Shown here piece by piece: positions 1 to 9,644 of a stretch of DNA of 64,000 nucleotides. The notes under the pieces are model-generated. The model searched no databases and was not told the DNA's origin. It was given only the letters and a program-made list of their open reading frames with translations. The position numbers were made by a program, and so were the translations under genes. This DNA is from Planctomycetota bacterium. GTDB lineage: Bacteria; Planctomycetota; Phycisphaerae; UBA1845; UTPLA1. The stretch covers positions 1-64,000 of the forward strand of contig QEVG01000028.1 in NCBI GenBank assembly GCA_003576905.1, given 5' to 3'. The number at the start of each line of letters is the position of its first letter. Positions within the stretch are counted from its first letter, which is position 1.

Positions 1-3000
1 CGCGCCGCACGCAGCACACGCGCGACAGCCTCGGCGTCCCGAACGTCCACCGCGAAGTAGCTCGGCATGCCGCCCGCCTCGCGGATTCGCCGGAGGTTCT
101 GCCGGATTTCCCGCGCGGCGATGCGCTCCGCGAACCGCGCCTGAAGCTGCGCCGGGGTCGGCCTCTGCCCGGCGAATTCGTGCTTCAGGATCGCCTGCTT
201 GATGTCCGCTTCGGTGTGCAGCGTCGCCAGCCACGCCGGCTCATCCTCTGGGACCTCCGTCCGGCCCAGAAGAACCAGCGTCGGGGCGTAGCGCCGCGCC
301 AGCGCGAGCGCCGATTCCGCGGTGACGCCCCGCGCCCCGCCCGTTACGACCACCACGTCGCCGGCCGCCAGCGTAGGAGCCCCGACCCCCGCAACTTCGG
401 TGGCGACTTCCAATCCGTACCGCCCGTCGGCCCGAAGTCCGATCTCCATCGGCCCGTCGCCGAAGATCGCCTCGACCGCCTCCCGCGCCGCTTCGCCTGC
501 GCTCGTCCATGCTGAGTCGATGTCAACTGTGCGGCACTTAACGTGGAGCCACTCGCACGCCGCCGCTTTTGCCAGCCCCGATAGGCCCGCCGGAATCGGA
601 TCAAAGTCCCCGCGCGAATGCCCGAACATCCCGTCCATTCGCGTAACCGTCGCGAACAACGCCGAGCCGGCGGCGGCGCTCGATGCCAGATCGCCGCCAA
701 GCGCCTTCGCCGCCATCAGTGAATCCGCCAGAAACTGCCGTCCCTCCGAAAGGCTCCCCACGCGCTCGGGCGCCACGATGATCAACCCTGCCGCCCGCGC
801 ATCGCGCCGGATTGTAGCTACCTCGGCCACACCGACCCCCCGCACCGACAGCCCGCGCTGCCGAAGATAGGCCGCAAGAGCATCGGAGAAGTTCGTCCTC
901 GGCCCGGCGACCCAGATATCACCGGCCGGTAGCGCCGTCAGTGTCGCGCCAGCGACATCAGTCAGCCGCTTAACCCGGACAACGCCACGGTGTATGCCCG
1001 TCCGCCGCCGCGAAACCGCCGAAGCGGATTTTTGAACGGCCCGCACGGCTTCGGAGCTCGGCACGCCCGGTTCTGCCGTCGTTTCCCGTGGCGTCACTTG
1101 CGAATCAACGGCGCGAAAGGGCGCGGCCGTCGCCGCCACCTCCTTCGCTTCCTCCGCGCCGCCCGCCCGCCCGCCGTAGTGCGTGACGATCTGCCGAAGC
1201 GTCCGAAGGCTGCCCATGTACTCCGGCTTGACGGGCGGAAGATTCGGCACCCGCGCCTCCACGCCCGCGAGAATCTCTACGCGCTTGATCGAGTCGATTC
1301 CCAGGTCGGCCTCGATGTCCATGTCGAGGTTGAGCATCTCCCGCGGATATCCCGTAAGTTCGGCGACGACCGACAGTAGGGTGGCGGAAAAATCACCCGC
1401 CGGTGCGCCGCCCGCGCCGTGCCGCGTGTCCGCGACGCTTGGCAATGATCCCATTCCGCCCGGCGCGTCACCCGAGACCAGTATCGTCGCCGGCGCGCGA
1501 CGCGGAGTCGCCGCGCCGGAGGGTCCGACGAGGTAGTCCACGATCTGTCCCAACGTCCGAAGGCTGCCCATGTGCTCCGGCTTCAAGGAGGGCAACCCCG
1601 GCACGCGCTCCTCAATGGCTGCGACGATTTCGACGCGCTTGATCGAGTCAATCCCCAGATCCGCCTCAATATCCATCTCAAGCGCGATCATCTCGCGCGG
1701 ATAGCCCGTCTTCTCGCCGACGATTTCCAGCACCGCCGATTCGAGCCGTTCTCGACTCGCGCCCGGCGTGTCGGATGCCAGAACATTGGCATTTACCGCA
1801 ACTGTCGCCGCGGATGTCGGCGCCAAAGCGGCCGCTGCCATCGTTTCCGGCCAGCGGGCCACCGGCAGCGGAGCGGATATCCCCGCGGCTGGCCCGTCCA
1901 CGCGCGTCGTACCGGGCAGTGCCGGTGCTGGCCGCGGCGCCGGCGCAGGTGCAGACGGGGGCAGGGAGGAAGTCGCCTGCAGTACCGCGGCCGCGTCATA
2001 CGATGCGCCATCCACCGATCGCAATACGAGCCGCTGCTGACTCTCGAGAAGCTGCTGAAACGCCCGGTGGGCCTGCTCCTGTGTCTCGAGGAATCGCTGG
2101 TGCGCCGCCGCTGTCTGTTGCTGAAGGGCCTGCATCGACCGTAGCCCTTCCTGAATCAGCCGAAGCGCCTCGGTCATTGCCGGCTGCTGCGCCGCGCCCC
2201 GTTGTTCCGGCGATTGGGTGGTCAGGCCGCCGGTCCCGGCTCCTGCTTCTGGGGCCGCACGATCGGCCAAGTGCTCCATTTCCGCGCCGTACAATCCCTG
2301 TGCGAACTTCATGTACGAACATTGATCCATCTTCGGGTTCTCAACTTCAGTGATGCACACATTGTCCAAAGTCGGCGCCACTTCGGCGACAGGCACTCCA
2401 AGGGGCACGGGCTCCGGCGCGGACTCCAATCGACCCGGCGTCTTCGCCCGGTAGTTCGCGCCCGTGAGCGGAACGGCCATGCGCGGCTTTCGAGGCTCTG
2501 CAACCGGCCGCTCCCAGTTTCGCAGGTTCACGCTCGCCCCGTCCGCCGCCAGCCGCGCCAGGACGCGTGCGAGGTCCGCGATTCCGCATCGCCGTCCTGC
2601 CGACGCGTCTACCGCCAGCGCCAGGTGCGGCCGATCTGCAAGGATCGCGCCGATCAGTCCGGTCAGCACCATTTTCGGCCCGGCCTCGACGAAGGTGCGC
2701 ACACCGGCATCATACATGCTGAGAATCTGTCCCACGAAATTTACCGGCGAACTCAGTTGTCGCGCGAGAAGCGCCTTCGCACCAGCCGCGTCCCGCGGAT
2801 ACTGGCCCGCCGTCGCGTTTGCATAAACGGGCAGGCGCCCTGTCCGAAACTCCGCGGCATCCACCGCGTTGCGGAAAGGCGTGACCGCGCTTTCCATGAG
2901 CGCGCTGTGAAAGGCGCCCGACACGGCCAGCGGAGTGCATGCGAAACCCCGCGCCTTGCACCGCTCCGACGCCGAAAGAATCGCCTGCCTTCGCCCTGAG

Positions 3001-5261
3001 AGCACCCCCTGCGCCGGCCCATTCCGATTGGCGACGACTACTTCCAGCTGGTCCTCGGCCACCATCCGGTCGATCTCCGCCAGCGGCGCCTTAACAGCTA
3101 GCATCGCGCCGCGGTCCTCGCCGTCGCCCGCCATAAGCCGCCCGCGCAAACGCGTCAGCCGAAACAGCGTGTCGTCGTCGAAGTAACCGCCGGCGCAGAG
3201 CGCCACCAGCTCTCCGTAGCTGTGACCGCACAGTGCATCCGGCGTGACACCAAACAATTCAAGAACCTTGTAAGCCCCGAGACACATCGCCCCGAGTGCG
3301 GGCTGGGCGATTTCCGTACGCGTCAGCGCCGCGGCCTGCCTTCGCTTCGCTTCCTCCTGAAAGGCCGGCGCCGGATAGATTGCCTCGGAAACGCGCCCCT
3401 CGATTCCGTCAATTCCCGCGTTCGCCCGCGAAAGCGTTTCGTGAAACGCCGGAAACACGCAAGCCAGCCGTCGCAACATCCCGACATACTGGCTCCCCTG
3501 GCCGGGCAGCACAATCGCCAGCTTGCCACGCACCGAGCCGCATCCGTATTCGATTCCCCGTGCCGAAAAGGGTTGCGGGGCGGGCATCTCAAGCAGTCGG
3601 TCCTTGGCCTGACGTAGCAGCGCGATCGGATCATCCGTCAACTCCACAACCAGAACCAGGCGGTGCCCATGCTCCGTCGAAAACTGCTCCCGCGACTTCA
3701 TGGCCCAATACGCCAACTGCGTACGGTCAAATGACGCATCCGACGCTTTCGCGTGCCACTGGTCGATCAGGTCCAGCAGCCCGCCCGCCGTTGCCGCCGA
3801 CAGGGCAATAAGCTGAACGCTTCCGTCCCACGAGGGCTCGGGCCGCGCCGCGCGATGTTCTTCAAGCACCGCGTGGAAGTTGCTCCCCCCGAATCCAAAC
3901 GAACTGACACCCGCCCGCCGCGGCACATCCCCCGGCGCGATCCACGGCCTCGCCTCCGTGTTCAAATAAAAGGGGCTTTCCTCGACTCCGAGCTTCGGAT
4001 TCGGCTCGCGAATCTTCAATGTCGGAGGCAGCGCGCGATGATGAATCGCCAGCGCCGCCTTGATCAGCCCCGCCGCACCCGCCGCCGCCTTGGTATGGCC
4101 GATCTGCGACTTAACCGAGCCGATCGCGCACCAGCTCCCGTCGGTGCGCGCTTCGCGAAAAACCGTCTTAAGCGCCTCAAACTCCGTCGCGTCGCCGACC
4201 TTCGTGCCGGTCCCATGCGCCTCGATGAGCGTCACCGTGTCCGGCTCGATCCCCGCAAGGCGGTACGCGTTTCGCAGGCACCGCGCCTGGCCTGCCGAGT
4301 GCGGCGCGTAAATGCTCTGTGATCGTCCGTCGCTCGATGTCCCAATGCCGCGGATTACGGCGTATATGCGATCGCCGTCCCGCTCCGCGTCCTCCAGCCG
4401 CTTCAGGACGAGGATTCCGATCCCCTCGCCCAGCACCGTGCCGTCCGAATCCGCCGAAAAAGGCCGCGCATCGCCCGTCGGCGACAGCGCGGGCGTCTTC
4501 GAAAAGCACATGTACATGAAAATATCGTTCAGCGTATCCGCGCCGCCGCTGACCACCATGTCCGCCCGGCCCGTGGCGAGTTCCATCATGGCGAGATGCA
4601 CCGCCCCCAGCGAGCTCGCGCACGCCGCGTCAATTACGCAGTTCGTCCCGCGGAGGTTCAGCCGGTTCGCGATGCGACCCGCCACGACGTTTCCCAGCAG
4701 CCCCGGAAACGAATTCTCCTGCCATGACACATACCCGTCGGAGATCCGTTCGATGACGCGCTCCGCCACCGACTCGGAAACGCCCGCCTCGCGAAGCGCC
4801 TTTCGCCACAGCGGGTGCCCCAGCCGCGCCGCAAGCGGGATCACCAGTTCCTGTGTACCGGTGATCCCCAGTACCACGCTCACGCGCTCCCGGTTGAACT
4901 CCCGGTCGCCCCCGTACCCGGCGTCCTCCAGGGCTGCCTTCGCCACGCAAAGGGAAAGCAGTTGTGCCGTGTCGGTCGCCTCCAGAATAGTGGGGGGGAT
5001 CCCAAACTCCGTCGGATCAAATGCGATCGGCGCAAGGAACCCGCCGCGCGTGCAGTAGGTATGGTCCGGCCGCTTCGGATCAGGATCAAAATAGTCCGCC
5101 GCGGCCCAGTGCGTCGGCGGGACATCCGTGATGCCGTCCTCTCCCCGGACAAGGCTCCGCCAATATTCCGTCAGGTTCCTCGCCCCGGGGAACATGCACT
5201 CCATGCCGATTATGGCAATGGGGCACTGCCCAGGACCCGCGCCTTGTCCTTTGCTCGCCAA
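1..5261 (-). CDS. PfaA-like type I polyketide/PUFA-type synthase (KS-AT-ACP-ACP-KR), 3' end outside window
   Basis: This is an iterative multidomain synthase that should build a polyketide or polyunsaturated acyl chain from malonyl units. A ketosynthase occupies about residues 12-440, with active Cys214 in DAACASS and the histidine motifs EAHGTGT and GHTKAA. An acyltransferase follows, with Ser681 in GHSYGE. Two acyl carrier domains carry GIDSIKR with phosphopantetheine serines at about 1206 and 1324. A ketoreductase begins at VTGGARGVT near 1640, and its catalytic Ser/Tyr lie beyond the window. The domain order and the DSIKR carrier motif match PfaA-type synthases. The reading frame opens only after TGA at 5273, and the KS motif PIAIIGM precedes every ATG, so a TTG start at 5261 with GAGG seven bases upstream is chosen (TTG 5267 is possible). 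It is transcribed after ispH and pfaD. The chemical product cannot be told from sequence. Confidence 0.93.
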   Translation of the reverse strand, partial: MASKGQGAGPGQCPIAIIGMECMFPGARNLTEYWRSLVRGEDGITDVPPTHWAAADYFDPDPKRPDHTYCTRGGFLAPIAFDPTEFGIPPTILEATDTAQLLSLCVAKAALEDAGYGGDREFNRERVSVVLGITGTQELVIPLAARLGHPLWRKALREAGVSESVAERVIERISDGYVSWQENSFPGLLGNVVAGRIANRLNLRGTNCVIDAACASSLGAVHLAMMELATGRADMVVSGGADTLNDIFMYMCFSKTPALSPTGDARPFSADSDGTVLGEGIGILVLKRLEDAERDGDRIYAVIRGIGTSSDGRSQSIYAPHSAGQARCLRNAYRLAGIEPDTVTLIEAHGTGTKVGDATEFEALKTVFREARTDGSWCAIGSVKSQIGHTKAAAGAAGLIKAALAIHHRALPPTLKIREPNPKLGVEESPFYLNTEARPWIAPGDVPRRAGVSSFGFGGSNFHAVLEEHRAARPEPSWDGSVQLIALSAATAGGLLDLIDQWHAKASDASFDRTQLAYWAMKSREQFSTEHGHRLVLVVELTDDPIALLRQAKDRLLEMPAPQPFSARGIEYGCGSVRGKLAIVLPGQGSQYVGMLRRLACVFPAFHETLSRANAGIDGIEGRVSEAIYPAPAFQEEAKRRQAAALTRTEIAQPALGAMCLGAYKVLELFGVTPDALCGHSYGELVALCAGGYFDDDTLFRLTRLRGRLMAGDGEDRGAMLAVKAPLAEIDRMVAEDQLEVVVANRNGPAQGVLSGRRQAILSASERCKARGFACTPLAVSGAFHSALMESAVTPFRNAVDAAEFRTGRLPVYANATAGQYPRDAAGAKALLARQLSSPVNFVGQILSMYDAGVRTFVEAGPKMVLTGLIGAILADRPHLALAVDASAGRRCGIADLARVLARLAADGASVNLRNWERPVAEPRKPRMAVPLTGANYRAKTPGRLESAPEPVPLGVPVAEVAPTLDNVCITEVENPKMDQCSYMKFAQGLYGAEMEHLADRAAPEAGAGTGGLTTQSPEQRGAAQQPAMTEALRLIQEGLRSMQALQQQTAAAHQRFLETQEQAHRAFQQLLESQQRLVLRSVDGASYDAAAVLQATSSLPPSAPAPAPRPAPALPGTTRVDGPAAGISAPLPVARWPETMAAAALAPTSAATVAVNANVLASDTPGASRERLESAVLEIVGEKTGYPREMIALEMDIEADLGIDSIKRVEIVAAIEERVPGLPSLKPEHMGSLRTLGQIVDYLVGPSGAATPRRAPATILVSGDAPGGMGSLPSVADTRHGAGGAPAGDFSATLLSVVAELTGYPREMLNLDMDIEADLGIDSIKRVEILAGVEARVPNLPPVKPEYMGSLRTLRQIVTHYGGRAGGAEEAKEVAATAAPFRAVDSQVTPRETTAEPGVPSSEAVRAVQKSASAVSRRRTGIHRGVVRVKRLTDVAGATLTALPAGDIWVAGPRTNFSDALAAYLRQRGLSVRGVGVAEVATIRRDARAAGLIIVAPERVGSLSEGRQFLADSLMAAKALGGDLASSAAAGSALFATVTRMDGMFGHSRGDFDPIPAGLSGLAKAAACEWLHVKCRTVDIDSAWTSAGEAAREAVEAIFGDGPMEIGLRADGRYGLEVATEVAGVGAPTLAAGDVVVVTGGARGVTAESALALARRYAPTLVLLGRTEVPEDEPAWLATLHTEADIKQAILKHEFAGQRPTPAQLQARFAERIAAREIRQNLRRIREAGGMPSYFAVDVRDAEAVARVLRAA

Positions 5262-5355
5262 TGGCAATCCTCAGCGTATTGATACGTTCTCCCGCCAGGA
5301 GAACAGTCCGCGCAGTATAGGGCAAACCGCCGGGCTTCCCAAGCAGGGTGCCGGT

Positions 5356-7257
5356 TCACCTGTCCTGTGAAATCTCTTCGGAGAGCAGTTCCGAAATCCG
5401 CTCAGGCGGCATCGGCCGTACCGCCGCAGCCGCGCCAATCTCGGCTCCCTGCATCCGCAGCCAGTTGGCCCGAACCAACGCCGCGGCTCCAAACAGAATG
5501 TTCATCGCTACGGTCACGACCCCGCGGTTTTCCGGCTTCGCAAGAAACGATTCGCGAGTCCACTCATTGAACGCCCCCATGGCCGGCCCGCACCATATCT
5601 GGTAGTCCGCCCTTCGCGTGGGCTCTCCCTTGTTTGCCCAGTCCGACGAGCGCCCAAGATACGAACGGAACACCAGCGCCATCTTGTGCTTTGAGTCCTG
5701 TTCCGCCCGCGCAATCTGGCTCGGATCGCGCTCCTCGAAAAAGCGGCGAGTGTCCTCCCACGCCTGCTCCATTGAGCACCGGAAATAGTCTCTTTCCAGC
5801 GTCGCCCGCTGTGCGGTCGGCAGCGCCTCGAGGCTTGAGTATTCCCGATACAGGTCGTACAGCTTCTTCGCCCGCACCGAGAACATCGTCCCCCATTTGA
5901 GAACCTGCACCTTGACGCCCATTTCGAACATGTCTGCCGCCGGGGCCATTGCCACGTCCGCCGGGCCCGCATGGGCCAGCATCTCCCGAACCGACTGCGA
6001 TGTTCCCGCCTCGACGCACGCTTGGTTCACCGAGCCCGTCATCACGTACGCCGCGCCCATGGAAAACGCGGCCACCGCCGATGCCGGCGTCGAAATCCCT
6101 CCCGCCGCTCCAATCCGCAGCGCCTCCGCATACCCATGCTTTGCCTGCATCTCATCCCGCAGCGCCATCATCCCCGGGAACAGTGCAATGGCCGGGCGAT
6201 TGTCCGTGTGACCGCCCGAATCCGCCTCGATCGTCAGGTCCTGAGACAGCGGTATCGCCTCCGCCATCTGCGCCTGCGCTTCAGTTATGAAGCCCCGTCG
6301 TACCAGCTCCCCGAGCAGCGCCGCCGGCGGCGGCGACATGAACTTTCGCGCCACCTCCGCTCGCGAGACCTTTGAAATCACCGCGTTCGGGCACACGACC
6401 CGTCCATCCGGACTCTGATGAATCCCCGCCACGCGGTACTTCACCAGCGGCAGCGTCAGATCGAGATACGCCGACGCATCTACCAGCCGAACGCCCCGGC
6501 GAAGGTACAAGTCAACCACTGCCGCCTCGAGGTCCGGCTCGTTGGGGCTGTGAATCAGATTGATTCCGAACGGCGCAGTCCCGAGATTTCTTTGCAGCCG
6601 GTCTATCGCCTGCTCCACGCGGGGCAGAGGCAATCCCGCGGAGCCAAAGAATCCGAGCATCCCCGCTCGGCTCATCGCTTCGACGATTTCCTCCGATCCG
6701 ATACCGTTCGCCATTGCCCCGGCGACGTACGCGTACGCCAGGCCGTGCGCCTTTCGAAAAGCCGGGTCGCCCAGCTGCGCCGGGTGCAACGCCGGCGCGA
6801 ACGCCACGAGGGGATACGACGGCTCCACGTGCAGCGACCCTGCGCCCAGAAGACTTCGCCCGCCGAGTCCCACGCCGAGCCGTCCGTCCCTCTCGATGAT
6901 GTGAATCGGTCGCGTGATCTGAAGCAGCCCCGCCCCGAGCGACGAAAAGTCCAGCGCCCCGATTTCATCGGGCAGCCACCACCCGATCTGGCCGGCCGCA
7001 CGTCCTTCCCCATCGTCTGCGTCGTTATCCGCGGCTTCCGCAATCTCTCCCGGCGCGCGTCCGTCAAGCGGAAGCCGCCGCGCCGCTTTCACCCCAAGGT
7101 CCAGAAGCAGGTTGCACCCCGCGAAAAACGTTCCGACCGCCAGCTTGGCCCCGGTCTTCGCTCCGGCGGCCGCCGCGTCAAATGCCGATCGACCGGTGTC
7201 GATCGCCGTCGCCGCCAGTGACCCGACGACCTGCTTGGGATCGATTTTTTCGCTCAT
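5356..7257 (-). CDS. pfaD: PfaD-type trans-acting enoyl reductase (FMN, 2-nitropropane dioxygenase-like)
   Basis: This protein should supply the enoyl-reduction step to the neighbouring PfaA-like synthase in trans, as PfaD proteins do. Family signatures are EADSGGHTDNRP, GAAGGISTPASAVAAF, YVMTGSVNQ and the C-terminal YQIWCGPAMGAFNEW, all on an FMN-binding TIM barrel. It is 633 residues, longer than usual, because of about 85 N-terminal residues with one hydrophobic stretch (VGTFFAGCNLLLDL). The ATG at 7257 sits one base after the ispH stop, which suggests translational coupling. A longer in-frame start at 7302 would overlap ispH and is not preferred. The gap to the synthase downstream is 94 bases, with no terminator seen. 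Confidence 0.93.
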   Translation of the reverse strand: MSEKIDPKQVVGSLAATAIDTGRSAFDAAAAGAKTGAKLAVGTFFAGCNLLLDLGVKAARRLPLDGRAPGEIAEAADNDADDGEGRAAGQIGWWLPDEIGALDFSSLGAGLLQITRPIHIIERDGRLGVGLGGRSLLGAGSLHVEPSYPLVAFAPALHPAQLGDPAFRKAHGLAYAYVAGAMANGIGSEEIVEAMSRAGMLGFFGSAGLPLPRVEQAIDRLQRNLGTAPFGINLIHSPNEPDLEAAVVDLYLRRGVRLVDASAYLDLTLPLVKYRVAGIHQSPDGRVVCPNAVISKVSRAEVARKFMSPPPAALLGELVRRGFITEAQAQMAEAIPLSQDLTIEADSGGHTDNRPAIALFPGMMALRDEMQAKHGYAEALRIGAAGGISTPASAVAAFSMGAAYVMTGSVNQACVEAGTSQSVREMLAHAGPADVAMAPAADMFEMGVKVQVLKWGTMFSVRAKKLYDLYREYSSLEALPTAQRATLERDYFRCSMEQAWEDTRRFFEERDPSQIARAEQDSKHKMALVFRSYLGRSSDWANKGEPTRRADYQIWCGPAMGAFNEWTRESFLAKPENRGVVTVAMNILFGAAALVRANWLRMQGAEIGAAAAVRPMPPERISELLSEEISQDR

Positions 7258-7258
7258 G

Positions 7259-8239
7259 TCACGATTGCCCCAGGATCTCAAGCCGAACCCCGCCGCTCGC
7301 ACGCTCCGACACCGCTTGTTTTAGGGCAGGCGGAATCTGAAACACCGTGTCCTCTTCCGCCGTGGTGCAAAGCTCAATCGAATCCGCCCCGAGTTCCCGG
7401 AGCCGGTTCAGAACACCCTGCACGACGCTCTCGGGCGTGCTCGCGCCCGCTGACACGCCGACAACCTCCACACCGCGCACCCACTCCGCACAGATCTCGG
7501 CCGCGCTGTCGATGAGAAACCCGCACACCCCGCGCGTCAGCGCGACTTCCACCAGCCGCGCCGCGTTGCTCGAATTGCGTGAGCCCACAACCAGCAGCAA
7601 CCCCATCCCGCGACGCTGCATCTCCTTGACCGCGTCCTGCCGGTTTTGCGTTGCGTAACAGATGTCGTCGGTCGGCGGAAGCTCAAGGTACGGGAATCGC
7701 TCGCGCAGCGCCGCGAGGACATGCGCCGTGTCGTCCACCCCCAGTGTCGTCTGCGTAAGCACGACAAGGCGCTCGTGCGGGGGAAGGTCGAGCGTCCGCG
7801 CCTGTGCCTCGTTCTCAACCAGCGTGATATGCTCCGGCGACTCCCCGATCGTCCCGATGACCTCGTCGTGGCCCTTGTGCCCGATCAGAACGATGTGATA
7901 GCCCTGCCGAACGAAGCGGTGCACCTCAAGATGAACCTTCGTCACCAGGGGACACGTCGCGTCGATCAGGCGCAGCTCCCGCTTCCGCGCCTCATGGAAA
8001 ACCGTCGGCGCGACGCCGTGCGCGCTGAGAATCGCCACCGCCCCACGAGGCACTTCGTCCAGTTCCTCAACAAACACCGCCCCCTTGCCGCGAAGATCCG
8101 CCACAACGTGGCTGTTGTGGACGATCTCCCGCCGGACATAAACCGGTGGGCCGAAGACCTCCAGGGCGAGATCGACGATCTTTACCGCCCGATCGACCCC
8201 CGCGCAGAATCCCCGTGGATTAGCCAGCAGTACCTTCAT
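7259..8239 (-). CDS. ispH: 4-hydroxy-3-methylbut-2-enyl diphosphate reductase
   Basis: IspH performs the last step of the MEP isoprenoid pathway, converting HMBPP to IPP and DMAPP with an iron-sulfur cluster. The 326-residue protein has the three cluster cysteines, Cys12 (RGFCAGV), Cys96 (DATCPLV) and Cys194 (DDICYATQN), plus the substrate-binding HNSHVV and SAHGV motifs and the TQTTL segment. Length and order are normal for the family. It is the first gene of a run with pfaD and the PfaA-like synthase, so an isoprenoid gene and a secondary-lipid synthase may share a transcript. Confidence 0.97.
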   Translation of the reverse strand: MKVLLANPRGFCAGVDRAVKIVDLALEVFGPPVYVRREIVHNSHVVADLRGKGAVFVEELDEVPRGAVAILSAHGVAPTVFHEARKRELRLIDATCPLVTKVHLEVHRFVRQGYHIVLIGHKGHDEVIGTIGESPEHITLVENEAQARTLDLPPHERLVVLTQTTLGVDDTAHVLAALRERFPYLELPPTDDICYATQNRQDAVKEMQRRGMGLLLVVGSRNSSNAARLVEVALTRGVCGFLIDSAAEICAEWVRGVEVVGVSAGASTPESVVQGVLNRLRELGADSIELCTTAEEDTVFQIPPALKQAVSERASGGVRLEILGQS

Positions 8240-8432
8240 TCGAAATCTCGGTCGCCGTGTGCGTTCCCGATAACCGTGTCGGGAATCATATCAGAACTCG
8301 TCGGATCCCGCCGCCGGGCGGGTTCGAATGCCGCTATTCCGTTTCAGGGCGTTTTTACCGGCCCGGATTGGAAATCGCCCCCGCAAAACCGCTAACATAG
8401 TAAGAACTGAGCCGCCAATTAAGAGGGGAATA

Positions 8433-9611
8433 ATGTCCATCTTCCGCCCGGCCCGCCGAATCCGCATTCCGTCTCTCGTGTCCGCGGTTGTTTGTGCGTC
8501 GCTGAGCTTGCCTGCGCGCGGAGGACCTGCGCCATCTTTCCTCGGCCTGGGCGATCTTCCCGACGGCGTCGGCAGCTCTGTCGCAAACAACATCTCTGCC
8601 GACGGACGCGTCGTTGTCGGTGTCGCTCAGACCACCTCGGGCTTTGAGGCCTTTCGATGGAGTCTTCCCAATGGAATGGTCGGACTCGGTGAGCTGGCCG
8701 GCGGCGCTTACGAAGGCTCCGCCTTCGGCGTCTCGGACGACGGCGCCGTCATCGTTGGCTCGTCAAACTCGGACAACGGACGTGAGGCCTTTCGATGGAC
8801 TCAGTCCGGAGGCATGGTCGGGCTCGGAGACCTGCCGGGCAGCGAATTCGATAGTTTCGCTACCGGTGTCTCCGGCGACGGCGTCGTCGCCGTTGGGGCG
8901 GGCACCGCCGGCTTCTTCCCAACCGCTTTTCGCTGGACGCAGGCCGATGGCATGGAAAACCTCGGCGATCTGCCCGGCGGCGCCCCATATGCAGTGGCCA
9001 GCAGCGTCTCGGCCGACGGCGCTGTAATCGTTGGTCAAAGCATCTCCGCGAACGGAAACGAGGGCTTCATCTGGACCCGCGATACCGGCATGCTCCCCCT
9101 CGGAGACCTTCCCGGCGGACCCTTCGCGAGCAACGCAAACCGCGTCTCCGCCGGCGGCGATGTGATCGTCGGGGTGGGTTTCATCGATGGGGGAGAGGAG
9201 GCCGTCCGCTGGACCAACGGCGGCACCGTCCTTGAGAGCCTGGGCGACCTGCCCGGCGGCCTGCATCTTAGCGCCGCCAACGATGTCTCCGCTGACGGCA
9301 ATCGGGTGGTAGGGCAGGCCACGAGCTCTCTTGGAACGGAAGCATTCATTTGGGATCCGATTGACGGCATGCGCAGCCTGCGCGAATACCTGACAACCGT
9401 CATCGGCGTCGATCTCACCGGATGGTCCCTCACCGCCGCCACGGGCATCTCCGACGACGGTACCGTCATCTGCGGCTACGGCGTCAATCCCACCGGCGAA
9501 ACGGAGGCATGGATCGCGGTCATCCCGGAACCCGCGACCGCATTGCTCCTCATCCCCGCGCCCTTCCTTGGCGCATGGCGTCGCCGCCCCCGGTCATCGT
9601 CGCGCGAATAG
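8433..9611 (+). CDS. Secreted HAF-repeat protein with PEP-CTERM tail
   Basis: This is an exported protein of unknown function. A signal peptide (about residues 1-31) is followed by seven tandem repeats of about 46 residues with the pattern GLGDLPGG...VSADG..VVG....G.EAFRW, characteristic of the extracellular HAF repeat family. It ends in IPEPATALLL, a hydrophobic stretch and an Arg-rich tail, that is, a PEP-CTERM signal cut by an exosortase in families where this is known. ATG 8433 follows AAGAGGGG; an in-frame start at 8328 would put a long unconserved leader ahead of the signal peptide. No exosortase gene lies in the window. Confidence 0.85.
   Translation: MSIFRPARRIRIPSLVSAVVCASLSLPARGGPAPSFLGLGDLPDGVGSSVANNISADGRVVVGVAQTTSGFEAFRWSLPNGMVGLGELAGGAYEGSAFGVSDDGAVIVGSSNSDNGREAFRWTQSGGMVGLGDLPGSEFDSFATGVSGDGVVAVGAGTAGFFPTAFRWTQADGMENLGDLPGGAPYAVASSVSADGAVIVGQSISANGNEGFIWTRDTGMLPLGDLPGGPFASNANRVSAGGDVIVGVGFIDGGEEAVRWTNGGTVLESLGDLPGGLHLSAANDVSADGNRVVGQATSSLGTEAFIWDPIDGMRSLREYLTTVIGVDLTGWSLTAATGISDDGTVICGYGVNPTGETEAWIAVIPEPATALLLIPAPFLGAWRRRPRSSSRE
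8544..9513 (+). repeat. Seven tandem HAF repeats (about 46 codons each)
   Basis: Repeat units begin at successive GLGDLP-type segments and share VSADG and EAFRW blocks. Units are diverged at DNA level, so they look old. The seventh unit is degenerate. Confidence 0.75.
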
Positions 9612-9644
9612 TTCGATCTACTTTCGCCAATTGCGTCCACGTGC

